Shown here: positions 39,401 to 52,200 of the stretch, one piece after another | Position numbering within the stretch: the first letter of the stretch is position 1 | How the letters are laid out: the number at the start of each line of letters is the position of its first letter | Source of the DNA: Rotaria macrura | Taxonomy: Eukaryota > Rotifera > Eurotatoria > Philodinida > Philodinidae | Length of the DNA stretch: 64,000 nt | Assembly (NCBI GenBank): GCA_900239685.1 | Contig: OENT01000238.1 | Span: 1-64,000 of the forward strand | Reading direction: 5' to 3' | Made by a program: the position numbers and the translations under genes | The notes under the pieces: model-generated | Databases searched by the model: none | The model's input: the letters and a program-made list of their open reading frames with translations, nothing else | What the model was told of the DNA's origin: nothing

Positions 39401-41598
39401 TCTGTGTATGATTCCTTTGTATCCGGTCTATATTCATCATTAAGATCAGTTGATAAATTCAATGGCTGTATACGAAACGTTTTATCGAATGGCTATTATC
39501 TTGATATGTCTCAAATTTTATCATCAGCTAATTCTGATTATGGTCAATGTCCATGTTCAGTTTCCAATTCATGCATCACAAGAAAACGTTTTCTAAATCC
39601 AATTATACCTTGGTATACGTGGCTCATTCTAGCACTTGCTTTCTTAATACTCATGACAACATTAGCAATAGCTCTATTAGCGCTAACACGAAACAGAAGA
39701 CAATTAAAAACTGTCGAGAGACCATTGCCTTCAGATGATATCAAAGATAATATTATAAATTATAAGTAAGATAGCAAGGACTGTGGATTTTGCATATAAG
39801 CCATGTTAGGCACTCTGAGATGCTGTGAACTTTCATTTAAACTTATTACCTTTACAAGGGTTGCTTTTCAAAATGATTTCTTCTACTATATACGCATAGG
39901 GAAATTTTGACTCTGGCTAGGCAATCATGCATGGATGCATTCAATGGTCACACCAAATTATATATTTTAATGAAAGAAAACGAAATTCGAAAATGAGAAT
40001 ATAGATTCTTCATGATAAACCACATCGATAATAGAAAATTTTAGTATCATAGAATTTCAAAACACTTCTTCTGCAAAATCGATTTTCTAGAAATCATATT
40101 CGAGGACTGAAACAATCATCGTATCACGTATTCATCTAAAACGTTTCGAAAAGGTTTGCCTTCATTTATAATTGAGTTCTAACTTTTCACTTAATTACTG
40201 GAACACTTTTACATTGATTGATTTGTACTTATTCACTTCTTCAGCAATCAATTTTCTATTGACACTCCTCTGAATAAGAGTATCTTGCATTAAGTTTTTT
40301 CAAGGTTTCAAAAACGACAACTTAACGTCAATGTAACATATCGAAGTTTGCCTTGGGGAAATTCAATTTTCATTTTACTACGCTACGATATTCGTAACGA
40401 GGTCAATCAAAACTTTGATCAAAATGATAATGTTAAAGTGTAGATATGACTATTTGTTTGGTAGTTTGAGTATGCCTGTCAACGTAGGCTAGTGTAAAAC
40501 TGATGCCTATAACTATTTGATACATGTAGATAGAATAAGAACTAGGAACTAACATAAAAAACAGTTGAATCAGTACTATTTATGATGAACATCATGATTA
40601 GACAATTAAATTATCTAATCTTTTTCAATGAATTGCTTACATGGTGGGGAAAAAAATACAATTCTTTTTTCTTTTCATTTCTACTTTTGAACAAGTTACA
40701 AGGATACTTCACAAACACTTTTCTTCATCTATCGAAGAAGGATTGCGAATTAATTGAATAGATAATCTTGAAATTGTTTTTTCTTGAGATTAAGTTCTCG
40801 ATTAAACGATTATTTAATTTGCATCTATTTCTATGTACGAGAAAAGAAATCAATTGATTGAATGTCTACTAAGTCTGATCTTAGCACTGTCAATATAATA
40901 TAAATAATTGTTAATGCAAACTTCTAAATATAACTTTAGTATGAGATAGTCTAATGTAGATTTAGAATCTAAGCCCTTTGATCTATTCATCTTTCTAGAT
41001 AAATTAGAATAATACTTAATGAAATGCTAATGTTTAAATACTATTCAATTTTTTTTACACATCGTCGTCAATTTTTGATTCGTTAGAGTAGTTTATCAAA
41101 AACGGAGAAGACAACTGCCTGGATGATAGACAAGTGTGACTATTCGATTGACATTCATGATGAAATATCACGTTATCAAGCGTTTCACATTTTAAAGCTA
41201 GTTATATCTTAATAATTAATGTGTTTTTCTGTTCTAGAGAGACTGCAGGCGAAGAAGATCATGTGCAATATAACCTTCTTGTATTAAAAAGACCCATGGA
41301 TAGTTTAACTGATAGTAATACTTTATCAGTTCAAGGTCGATCGAGTATGAAAAGTCCTAGATACATCTATCACTGAATAATATTTTTATATCGATTCTTT
41401 TTAGATTATAACCATCCAAGGATGTATCATCGACTGTCACTTGGCGATTATATTGAAAAAAAACTTAATGAGCAAGTGATACCCTACGCATACGATACAC
41501 AACTACAATATCAATATCAAGGTGAAGGTTCAATAGTATCCGATTTGAGTTCTATCGAAATGTCATCGTTAAAAGATGAAAAGATCAGAAATTTTTAA
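27908..41598 (+). CDS. Classical cadherin with LamG domain and catenin-binding tail
   Basis: Sixteen exons close in phase: 27908-28009, 28072-28340, 29854-30464, 30533-30649, 31778-31840, 31895-31945, 32005-32596, 34140-34600, 34672-35102, 36952-37230, 37286-37925, 37988-38323, 38702-39222, 39284-39765, 41238-41344 and 41405-41598. They total 5256 nt, or 1751 residues. A signal peptide (about 1-23) precedes several extracellular cadherin repeats, some degenerate, with calcium-site motifs such as NDINDNAP, DENDQIPMF and DINNKAP. A laminin-G-like domain spans about 1330-1580 and one membrane span about 1602-1624. The tail has a p120-type juxtamembrane motif (ETAGEEDHVQYNL) and a beta-catenin site: DYIEKKL at 1702, then GEGSIVSDLSSIE at 1727. 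This is the layout of non-chordate classical cadherins at adherens junctions. Intron 11 is GC-AG. Exon 14's donor contains an in-frame stop, so intron retention would give a tail-less protein. AATAAA is at 41747. Confidence 0.9.
28404..29118. mobile_element. Tc1/mariner-type non-autonomous element with long inverted repeats
   Basis: The element lies in cadherin intron 2. Its ends are imperfect inverted repeats about 170-200 bp long (left about 28404-28590, right about 28940-29118 inverted). Shared blocks include CACGTAATTTTCA, GACATTCTTT, GTTTTAGTATGGTT, ATTGATATTAT and ATTCTTCTTCAT. The right terminus read inward is CAGTGGTTTG and the left GAGTGATTTG; each is flanked by TA, the Tc1/mariner target. 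The central part of about 350 bp has no transposase frame. This fits a MITE or deletion derivative. Confidence 0.72.
36453..36481. repeat. (AT)n microsatellite in cadherin intron 9
   Basis: About 14 uninterrupted AT units lie in the 1.85-kb intron 35103-36951. The run is unstable by nature and is a possible polymorphic marker. Confidence 0.85.
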
Positions 41599-41984
41599 AT
41601 TGATAAACACTGAAATCTACAGATCTAACACGTTTACTGTATCATTCATGTTCATAACGACAAAAATAATAATGACATTGATGATAATAATAATACTGTT
41701 TAACTAAAAGAAAGCATTTTATTATTGTTTTTACTACTAATTAGTAAATAAATATATGATTTTACATTTTCTAATTATGTAGAACATACTGTTTTTTTTT
41801 CATGTGTATGTATTTATTTGCTTAATTTTTATATTTTTTACAATTATGTCTATATTTGCGTGAAAGAATACGCGCCATGAAGAAAGAAGAAAATGACAAA
41901 ATGAAATGAAGCACGGGCGAATAAAGTTATCTGATCACAAATTATACGGACAATTCTAAAAAAATATAAAAGTAAAGTTTATTC
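41599..41984. other. Convergent spacer, cadherin and DUF1295 gene
   Basis: 386 bp between two stop codons on opposite strands. AATAAA at 41747-41752 would serve the cadherin. TTTATT at 41978-41983, AATAAA on the minus strand, lies directly after the DUF1295 stop. No coding potential is present. Confidence 0.6.
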
Positions 41985-42881
41985 TCAAAAACCAAATGTT
42001 GGAATCAGCTTTGATACTCGTTGCTGAACAGATTTGTATTCAGGATATTTTCGAAATAACCGTTCTTCACTCATGGGAATCGATCCAAGAATCATCATTA
42101 AGGTAATAAACAATGGACCGAGTCCACACCATAATGGTGCATGATAAACATAGCCAAAAATAGAAAGACCCCACCAAAATATCATTTCACCGAGATAATT
42201 TGGATGACGACTATATTTCCAGAGGCCAGTTGATAGAACAGCAAATCTATGTTGTCTTGATGTTTGTTTATAACGACGAAATGCTGCTAATTGGCTATCA
42301 GCAATATATTCTAGTAGAACACCGAAAAGAATAATTGATAATAAGAAAATGTCCATTTTTGTCAAACTTTCATATTCGTGAATAGTATTATAGATGTAAT
42401 AGATTGATGATGAACCAATCAATACTGCAAACATTGGTAATACATATAAAGCGAAAAATGCAAATAGTAAAAAATTGTTTTCATACTGTTTTCTCATCTT
42501 TTGATAACGCCAATCTTCATGATGAATATTATTCGATGAGTTTATTGTTTGCCACATTAAATGAAATGACCATACACATATAAGAATAATGAGTGAAAGA
42601 CGTTTCAATGAGAAAAAATCAATTGAATTCGATGTGAAATTATAATAAATAGAACATGTTAATGGAATCAAAGGCCAATGAAGATCATAAATATTATTCG
42701 ATGAAAAAATAAAATTACCAATGAAAAATAAAATACTCGTTATGCAAAAATCAATAGCATAAGTACGCCATAAGGGTGACGAAATAAATGGAAGTAAAGC
42801 AACATGTAAAGTAATTGATAATAAAAATAAAGTCGAATAAATAGTCAAATAAACAATTATAGGTGATGATGGCAATTTCAT
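41985..42881 (-). CDS. DUF1295 / steroid 5-alpha-reductase-like membrane protein
   Basis: A single intronless exon of 298 residues. It has repeated hydrophobic spans along its length. A C-terminal signature at about residues 219-232, GLWKYSRHPNYLGE, is diagnostic of DUF1295 proteins, relatives of steroid 5-alpha reductases and isoprenylcysteine methyltransferases. LLEYIADSQ, upstream of it, is also conserved. The active reaction is unknown for most members; NADPH-dependent reduction of a lipid or sterol double bond is the family-level expectation. The true ATG is at 42881; the upstream extension has only TTG. The start is preceded by TTTTTTTTAAG, which looks like a splice or trans-splice acceptor four bases before the ATG. 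Lack of introns contrasts with intron-rich neighbours. Confidence 0.85.
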   Translation of the reverse strand: MKLPSSPIIVYLTIYSTLFLLSITLHVALLPFISSPLWRTYAIDFCITSILFFIGNFIFSSNNIYDLHWPLIPLTCSIYYNFTSNSIDFFSLKRLSLIILICVWSFHLMWQTINSSNNIHHEDWRYQKMRKQYENNFLLFAFFALYVLPMFAVLIGSSSIYYIYNTIHEYESLTKMDIFLLSIILFGVLLEYIADSQLAAFRRYKQTSRQHRFAVLSTGLWKYSRHPNYLGEMIFWWGLSIFGYVYHAPLWCGLGPLFITLMMILGSIPMSEERLFRKYPEYKSVQQRVSKLIPTFGF

Positions 42882-43194
42882 ATTTCTTAAAAAAAACAAA
42901 TAACAAACAAAAATTTAGAAAGAAACAGTTTGTATTAGTGTATATGCTGCAACATGAAACTGCATTTAAATGACACGCTAAAATACAAGAAAAAAAGAAG
43001 TAAGAATGACGATAACAACAACAAAACTAAACGGAATGGCTGAGAAGAAAGGAAAAAAGACGTGATTCGTTGTTGCTTACATTCGTCAATAACGACAAAG
43101 GCTCACCTTGGCAACGTTTCAATTTCAGACGACATTAGTGCATTACCATTCAATAAAAAAATCGATTGAAGTATTACATAATAAAAACTCTCAA
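42882..43194. other. Divergent spacer, DUF1295 and EF-hand genes
   Basis: About 310 bp that must hold both promoters. An acceptor-like AATTTCAG ends at 43128, before the EF-hand start. No TATA box is obvious. Confidence 0.4.
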
Positions 43195-44678
43195 ATGGTT
43201 TTCGATGACACCAATGATACTTTCCGTCAATCTAACACAATACCAATGGAGCAAACTTTAACTGCGCCATTGAACAATACGATTGACTTTCTTGTAAACA
43301 TTCGTATTTCTAACTGAAATTAAATTTTTTGTTTTGTTTTGTTTTGTTTTTCTTTTTCTTCAGGGAGCAGACAATGATCTCGGTCAAACCACTTTCAACT
43401 TTGAACAGTTATTAGATGAATCTGCTCGAGAATGTAAGTTATACACATTGTTATGCTAAATACGAGTTAAGTTCTTTTTTTGTTTCTCTTGCTTGATATA
43501 ATTATTAGCATTTATTTTATTATAATAACAACAATAAGAAGTATCAAGATAAACAAAATGTGAAACATCGCAGCTGTCGAAGCTAAAATTGCCTCTTCAT
43601 GGTATAGAGACATTATTGAGATAATGCATGCAAATATAGGCAGATGTTACTCTAAACGAATCGAATGCGTCTCATAACGTTAAGAAATTTGATTCGAATA
43701 TTTATATTAACCAATATAGGATTTCAAAATAGAATATAACCACACTCTATCTAAGGACTAATAATGTGACACTCGAGCTTGAAAAAGATTTTCTAACATC
43801 GGAATAAAATTTAAAAAAAAAGAAGAACAAAACACTAGTCATGAACATGTGATAACAAAGTCACCGTTTTCTTTTGTGATGCTGCAATCATTTAACGAAT
43901 GAATCATTTTTTTCTTTAGAAATACTAATCGTAGTGGTTTTCTATGTTGTAGTGCTAAAATTTGGCTTCAAAAAAGTGGCGAAAAAGAATGATTATATTC
44001 GGATAGAAGAAATCGGTGAGGCATATCGTCATGCCGGTCAAAATCCATCGGAAGATACAATCAAAGATATAATTGATAAAGCTAAGGCACTGAAAATATC
44101 AAATCATCATATTAACGAGGACGATGACGGTTCGTATACATAAAAATCCATTAGATTTCTAACAATAATAAAAACACTCAAAATTCTTTTCGGTTGACTT
44201 TTGGGTTTTATTTGAATGTTGTCAGAAAAAAAAAATTTTTAAAAGTCGTACTCCGCCGTTTCAATATTATTTGTTGCTTTATTTAGACATAGATAAAAAG
44301 CCGGATGATCATTTGTCATTTGCTGACTTTTTGACAATTGTTCACGAATATTGGATATCCCTCGATGATGAAAGACATCAACTACAGGAGGCATTTGATA
44401 CACTGGATCCACAGAATAAATCGAAGTTAATGGTCGATGATTTCGTAGATTTACTTAAAAATTGTGATTGGCCGGAAGAAGACATTAACTTGCTTCTATC
44501 ACAAATTAGTTGTGCTGATGGTTATTTTCTTCATGATGGTAACATCAGTTGTTGATTGTTTATTCTAAATGTTAACTTCTATGTCTTTTAAACTTTCATA
44601 GATTTACAAAAACTTCTATTGACGCCAGTTGATCTACCAAAGAAGAAATCAGCAAAATCAAAAGCCAAAAAACGATAG
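43195..44678 (+). CDS. Calmodulin-fold protein with degenerate EF-hands
   Basis: Five exons, 43195-43293, 43364-43433, 43953-44129, 44287-44538 and 44602-44678, give 675 nt, or 224 residues, in phase. The arrangement of paired helices (FEQLLDESARELLKFGF, DYIRIEEIGEAYRHAG, FADFLTIVHEYW, LQEAFDTLDPQNKSKLMVDD) is that of the calmodulin/troponin-C superfamily. None of the loops keeps the full set of Asp/Gly/Glu calcium ligands, so it is probably calcium-independent. It recalls EFCAB2/DRC8-like axonemal or myosin-light-chain-like proteins, but I cannot decide. The C-terminus is a Lys-rich tail (PKKKSAKSKAKKR). The third intron uses a weak donor (GTTCGT). ATG 43195 is the first in frame; an upstream acceptor at 43128 fits a spliced leader. 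Confidence 0.72.
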
Positions 44679-46208
44679 TTTATTTTGTTTTTCACTTATA
44701 AATATACTTTTAAAGTTTCTATACAAATACGTATATAAATTTATGCATTTTTTTTCTTTATTAAAACGACTCTCTTTTTTGTTTTTTTTTTGGCTTATTA
44801 ATCAATGGATTTCGTAGTTCGCCATCGATCTTCATCAATTATACTGGCATATTTTTTTTCTTATTTTTCTTCTGGTACATTTGCTTTCTGGCCATTAAAG
44901 ATTTTTTTTTACCAGCCGTTTCCGTCCTTGTCGTTAGTCGCCGCAAAGAAGCATATAAACGGAGAAGTCAATCTTAATAGAAAACATCTGACGGTCTTGT
45001 GCGAACTGTTTTACAAGACAGTTCTCTGTCATATAGATATACAGGAAAAGAACGTTTTCTTTTTAGCCTACAAGATGATTTGTACTGAAGTAACAACGAT
45101 TAGAGCATTTCCCATATCTTTCCATAAGAATATTGTTCTTTTTTTTCTTCTTGTCTCCATGTCTTATGCGGAGAAGAATTGTCAGCCGGATGGCAACATC
45201 TATACTCCTATATGTATATATTTTTTCTTATGCACCCCACGACTTGATAATAATAATGAATAATGATACCCTGGATTCTCATTCATAACAGCACTATGTA
45301 CAGCTGCTTTCAAGTGAAATGAATCTGAAATGTACTAGCATATTCGTACGAACGATACACAATCCATCATAAATTTTCAAGTGTGCATTTAGGAAAGGTG
45401 AAGTGACCCCCGATTAGATGATAGGTGGCATAGAATAGGGCAGAACTTCATAAAATCTTGAATGCAAAAATAACAAAAACAAAGAAATTAGTAAATAATG
45501 GACTTTCTAATATTAAATGCATGTGTCTCTGCATACATATATGCATAATACTCGTCACCTGTTGTTTTCTTTTGTATTTCGTTTTTAACCCTTTTTTGTT
45601 TTTTCTTTTGTGTACGCGTTTGGGTTTTTTAGGCTCCTACTTCGACGGTACTCTTGTGCCGACCTGTAGATTAATTTTTGTTGCTGGTGCGGTCACAGAG
45701 AGCGAATAGCAAACACGAAGCGACGAAGTGTTTGTGAAAAAGAAACAAAAAGCACGGCAAGCCAGAGAAAGCGCAATAAAAAAAGAAGCAAAAGAGAAAA
45801 AAACTAAAAGTGTGCTCGGTATCTGTACAGGAAAAAGAACCTCTTCCTTTCTCTCGTTTTGTCTGTCTTTCCTTCGTTCGTTCTTCGTCTTTTTTTTTGC
45901 GCCGTCGAATACTTGTTTGGTTGTGTTTTGCGCTGTTTCTCTCTTCTTCCTCTTTCTTGTGGTTGTCCCTTGTGGTTGTTTTCTTTTTTCTTTTTTGCCT
46001 ATCCTCACTCTTGCGACCGACTTCGTACCATCTTCTTTGATTCAGAACCACTGGTGAGTTTCTAGAGTCTCTAATGGATGTCAACAGCCCACAGAAGTCA
46101 CCACAACAGCCATATCTCAGTCCGTTGCCGTTACGTTTTATTTGCCACAGTCGTTACGGCGACGAGTCGGAACGCCAATAATCTTCTGACTAAGCCGGTG
46201 TGCTTGAG
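44679..46208. other. Upstream region of the ADAMTS gene
   Basis: 1.5 kb without a supported gene. 45600-46200 is less AT-rich and shows strong strand asymmetry: purine-rich at about 45733-45812, then pyrimidine-rich at about 45840-46000. Two copies of CTTGTGGTTGT, containing the RUNX-type core TGTGGTT, lie at 45956-45966 and 45969-45979. This is probably the promoter and 5' leader of the ADAMTS gene. The long frames here are low-complexity. Confidence 0.45.
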
Positions 46209-49200
46209 ATGCATTTCGACATCTTTATGGTGTTCGCCGCTTTTGCTACTACTGTCCTTTGCTCGTTACCGCCATCATTGTCAAATTCGATCACTTCTCT
46301 AACTAGTTCAATAATAACGACAAGTGAGTATTATTCATTCGTAAATTCAATTACTCATATAGAACTCAAAAACGGTCACTATGCATTTGCGTTTATATAA
46401 CTCGATATTAATTGATATATATCTCTATATTTATTTATGTATATATATATATATATACGTAGTTGTATATAAAGTGAAATCAGCTTGAGTTATGATTTGC
46501 AATTAGGGGATGCTATACTGCAATCTGATCTTTGATCTGTTTTACTTTACCAATAATTTAGTTTTTTCCCTTTTTCACCTTTTTTTTCTTTCTATTTTTC
46601 TTTCTTCCTTTGCGTCTTTTGTTCTCTTATTTCTGAGCCCCGATTAAATCCAATCTACAGATATAAGTATACATATACGTATACACACACAGAATATATA
46701 TATATATATATATATATTTGTATGTATATACGAATCAGCTTGAGTAGGAACCTTGAATGAATCTTAGGGAATTTAGTAACGATATGTCACCATTTTATTG
46801 CTAGACGCTATTTTGCTTATGTTATTTTTTCTACTGCTGAGAAGTGTTACGTCGTGGTGATGTTGTCTTAAAGAAGAAAAACGACATCAACGTAAACGGT
46901 GGCTAACGACACTCATTCGGGTGCAGCAACAAAAACAATAACAACAACAGCAACATTAGTCTTTTGAGGTATAGAAAGAAAATCTCACAATAAAATCTTG
47001 TCATTGAAATACAAGGTAGTATTAGCAAATGTTTTTCAAGTGAGACAGAAAGCGTAAGAATCGTGTAAAGAAACCAAATCTTGAGTTTTTGTTTATCTAT
47101 ACATTCAACATACATCGATCAATCGGTCGATCGATCAGAGCAACTGCTTTTCGCTAGTTTTTGGTGATTGACATACAAACCGCAATCGATTGATGTGTCA
47201 AAAAAAACCGCTACCGTGCGATAGGAAAGAGAAGAAAGCTTACGACATACATGGATACATAAATATGCATCGTTTTTCTCTTCGAGCATTTAATCTTAAT
47301 CAAGATTATGTCACCTTGATAAGACATATTCACATCATATTTTTGGAAGAAGTTTGACTCTCTTGAGAGAGAACACGCTTTTGCTTGATTTTGATTGATT
47401 TCTTGTAACTTAATAATATGTCTTCTCTCATACTTCATGATCATAATATATAAAGGATAATAAAAAGAAATATTTTAAACAATACGATTCCCATAAAAAA
47501 GAACGATTCACAGGCATTCGAATGTCTCGACATTTAGTTTATTTATCTGTTATCTTCCAAGACAATGTTTTTTGGTATGCCTGCATACATACATGCACAC
47601 ACACACACTTTCTCTCGACTAAATGAGAGTGTCAGCATGAAGGCTATCGCTAAGTAGAAATGATAAACTCTTGTTGTCTGGAATGACAAACAAGATAAAA
47701 CCTTGCCATCAATGTTGTTGGTGATTGTATACAGAAGCTGAATCTCGTGAAAAAAGTCTTCAACGGTTCTGTTGGATGATAATAAATTTAATGAGAGAAA
47801 GTTGTCAGGTTCACTTGCATTATGTAATAAAACGCAAGCATAACCACTTGATAAGAGGCGTGTCTACGCGTATGTGCGAGTGTGTATCTATGAATTCTCA
47901 TTGCTTGTCATGCACATTTACGATGAATGCTCATAAAAACTGATTTTGATCTTCAGGGACGAACTCGTCAAGTACTTTGATCTGCTTCCGTCTTATGTAT
48001 TTACTTTTTTTCTCTCTTATTGAGAGTGTGTGTTCCTTTTTCTTCTAAGGCTTTTTATTGTATTTCGAACAGTCAGTTAATATGTTCATTCGTGTACATC
48101 GACTGTACAATTTTCAACGACCTCAACATGTAATAAATGTCTTTTTCTCTTTTTGGCATGTGTGCAGTCGATAGTCATATGAGACGTAACTACAAACCTA
48201 CGTTACGCCTCGAAATAAACGGTTTCGAGTGGCAAAATATATCTTTCTCTCTGTCTCTCACTCTTTCTTCCTACTTTATACAAAGGTCATATAAATCTAA
48301 GTTACATCTGTCTCCAAAACGCTGCACTTGACGGTAACCTTCGAGGGAGAAAGTGTTTGCCATTGCTGTCGCTGAGATAACATATGTACACATTGACAAG
48401 TAGATAGATGATTACGTTGCATACATGCAAAAAAAAAAGAATCGAGAGTTTGCTAGTTAAGTCCGAAGTGAGAAAAAAAACAAGATATGACCTTTGTTCG
48501 ATGTGCAGAAACTTTATGAGAACAAAAAAAAAAATTCAATCTCATCTAGGTCTCTACCTTCTTTCTCTTTTTTCCCTCTTCTTTTTTTTGTGAAAAAGAA
48601 CACTTGCTACGAAAGATAACAAACGACTGATCTTTGCGGGCAGAAGTCAGTCACTATTCGACACGCTGTTGCAAATGTCCGTACAATACAAATAAATAAT
48701 CATTACAGATCTATAAGATAGTCAAGGCGGCGTTATCGCTTGTGTTACCAATACAAAAGACAATTGCTTAGAAATCAATTCATAAAAAATATCATCTTTC
48801 ACACTTCTAATCCTTCTATTCGATAAAGCCATATAAAATATCGAAGGACACAAAATCCAAGTACACCTATTTGCTTTAATAAACTATATACATATTTATT
48901 TACTGTCAATGTAATTCATGTATATATATATATATATATATTTATATATAAAGAAAACAGTTTTCATTAACGTCTATAACTATCTGCAAATATCTAAACG
49001 ATCACGCATATGCAAATACAGAAAGACAGTCGTTTTTTTTCTCATCACCAACGTTAATGACGAATAAAGAGAACGATTCAACAGGACTCATGCGCAAGCG
49101 AACGCAATCAGGCGGAATAAAAGAAAACATCGTATACATGTATTTCTAAATACGACAAGAAATATTGTATAGAAGTGTATGTATAGTGGTACATTTGAGA

Positions 49201-52200
49201 AGAACAAGGCTAAACATGATTAATGATCATTAGGGCGAACATATACATATATATATATATATGCCTATTCTAATGAAACACTAACATCCCAAATTTGTTG
49301 ACACGCTAGAAAAATATATAGATGTATTCATAAACAAATCGAATAAGCATTACTGATCGATTTCTATTTTTGATGCTTTCTATTGAATATTGCATACAGA
49401 TAAACATCATTGGTATCACTGAAAATCAAAAAATATTTGAGAATATAAATTTAATTTAATCAATAATTAATAGACACATTATATTCCTTTTAGAAAAATT
49501 TAAAAGCTATAGTAATTTACTTTTCTTTAGATACGGTCGAGCAAGAACAGTTTACCTATGAAATTGTCATTCCCCGGTCGTTACGATCATCAAGATCATT
49601 CTCACGCGTACCCGATTGGAAAGCTCGACTAAGAGATAACGATCAAACATATCTTACCTCAGCTATTCGTCATAAACGTTCATCGAAAACATTCGTTGAT
49701 AATATCAATAAGACATTATATTATCGTATCGATGCCTTTAATCGAACATATGATTTAACATTGATTGAAGATGAAACATTTCTAGCACCGTCCTTTGTCA
49801 TACAACATTTTGATCATAATCGTACATGGATAACCAAAGACATTGAACATTGTTTTTATAAGGGTTATGTCAATCAAAATCTTTTATCTACTGTATCACT
49901 TAATTTATGTCGTGGTTTGGTACGTATAATTCTATGAATAGGAATAGAAACATATGTGAACTAATGTTATCAGGAAACTACAATATCATTTTCGATCAAT
50001 CAAAATAAATCGGTTTCAAACTGTCAAAATAAATTGAGAAGAAAATATTGATAATATTTAAATATTTATTTTCAATAAGAGATGAGTTATTAGTTTAATT
50101 TAAATCTGACCACTTTTTGTAAATGACCAATTTTAGCAATTGAAAAAGAGACTTGTTGATATTTTATTATAACATCGACCTTGATGTCATTTTGAAAAAT
50201 ATAACATTTCTTATAAGAAAACAAAAAAGTATATTCTTTCGATACTATGTATGCCAAGAAACCATTGAAACATGCCTGAGAAGAAAGCGGATAGGTTTCA
50301 TATAAGTCGTTTGTTTTGTCAATATAATAATGAAAGTCAAACATCACACATGCAAGGATTCCATTTGATATTTAAAAAAGAAACTCTTAATTTCAGTCTG
50401 AATCTACTCTTAAATATTGATATAATATACATATATGTTTGTTCTTCATTTTTCTTTTTTAAGCTGGGTACATTCATGTACAATGATACAGAATATTTTA
50501 TTGAGCCTAAATATTACGAGAATGATACTCAATGGAACTTTGAACATTTATTTTACACGCATAAAGATACAATATTATCAATTACAGATAATGATCAAAC
50601 AGTGCGATGTCCTGTTACTGGTAAATAACTATATTATTTTTTTCTTTCATGTTTTTTTTCAATATTTAAATTTGTATGTGTATATATACAGGTGAGCCTT
50701 ATTTTGAAAAGCAAAAATCCTATCCTCATTATCATCGATCCCCTAAAAAACGATTACGACGATACAAAAATAAAGCTTTTCCCCATTCAACTTCATCCAC
50801 CAATAAACTATTGAACAATGTGGCAAATGACCTTGCACATAAATCTGCAACTATTCATTTAAAACGCCGAGCTAAACGTCAATTTGATTTTGATCCTATG
50901 GCTAAACATGTTGAAGTACTTGTTGCTTATGATCAATCAATCAAAGAATTCCATTCAGATGCTGATATCAAATCATACATTCTCACACTTTTTAGCTACG
51001 TAAGTTTAGTGAAATAGGGAAAAATGATCAATACTATATGTATGCTTTGAACATGACATATCGTTTACTCTAGGTATCACATCTATATTCTGATGCAAGT
51101 ATTGGTAATAATATTAAAATATGGCTTGTTAAATTAGTCGATTTAGGCCAACATATTACTGTACGAATATTTTCACGAATCAATATCTATTATTTTATTT
51201 CTTGTTGTTGTTCTCTTCTATTAGGAATATATAAAATATAGTGATGATGCAGCTGACGTATTAGGTAGATTTTGTAAATGGCAAAAAGATTATAATACAC
51301 CTGGCACATATGATGCGGCTGTTCTTCTTACTAGGTAGAAGTGTTCGATCAATAAAAATAAACATCTCCTTTCTTAATTAATTTTATCCTCTACTTAGAA
51401 CACCTCTGTGTAACAAACGAGCTAAAAATGTAACAGATAGCAAATGTGACACATTAGGATTAACTGAATTAGGTACAATGTGTAATTTTACATCGAATTG
51501 TGCTGTTGTACGTGATAATGGATTTGCTACTGCGTTTACAATTGCTCATGAAATTGCTCATTTGTAAGAAAATAAATATTTTCTATCAAAACAAACGATA
51601 TGAAAAGAAACCCCATGTTTGATGCTTATCTATTGATTTATTTATATAGATTTGGTATACGACATGATAATGACAAGGCATGTCTAGATCATACAACAGA
51701 ACAAAACATAATGGCTACTTCATTAACATTTAATCATAATCATTATAAATGGTCAAACTGTAGTCGACATTATTTTACTCAATATTTAGAGTAGGTCTTC
51801 AAGTCTATTTAGTATTCAGTAGACGAAGCAAGAGTAATATTTTGTGATTTATATTTGATTGCTTCATAAGAGAATCTCACGAGATGTACTCTTCCGATTC
51901 TAATGATGTTTCTCTCCCTTCATTACTATTTAGTATTCCAGTGCATCAATTATAAATATTTGAGTTCCTGCTGATATTTGACAACCCAATTTATTTTCTT
52001 TTCATATGTCAATTTTTAACATGTCAACATTACATGAATTTGAGTATTCAGAACAGCTGCATATTTACATTTTGTCTTTATATTTGTCTCACTGATATAT
52101 TTCATGTATTTTCTATCTTGTATGAATAGTTTCATACGATTCAGATTTTCTATTTTCAAGTTATGAACATTTCAAAATATTTTTTTAAATTATTTATTCA

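Noticed and set aside
45637..46084. Long overlapping frames of up to 137 residues on both strands
   Set aside because: They arise from Lys/Arg or Phe/Ser runs of a purine/pyrimidine tract, with several frames open together.
46078..46302. 74-residue plus-strand frame overlapping the signal-peptide exon
   Set aside because: The alternative frame starting at ATG 46209 gives a clean signal peptide and matches the next exon's phase.
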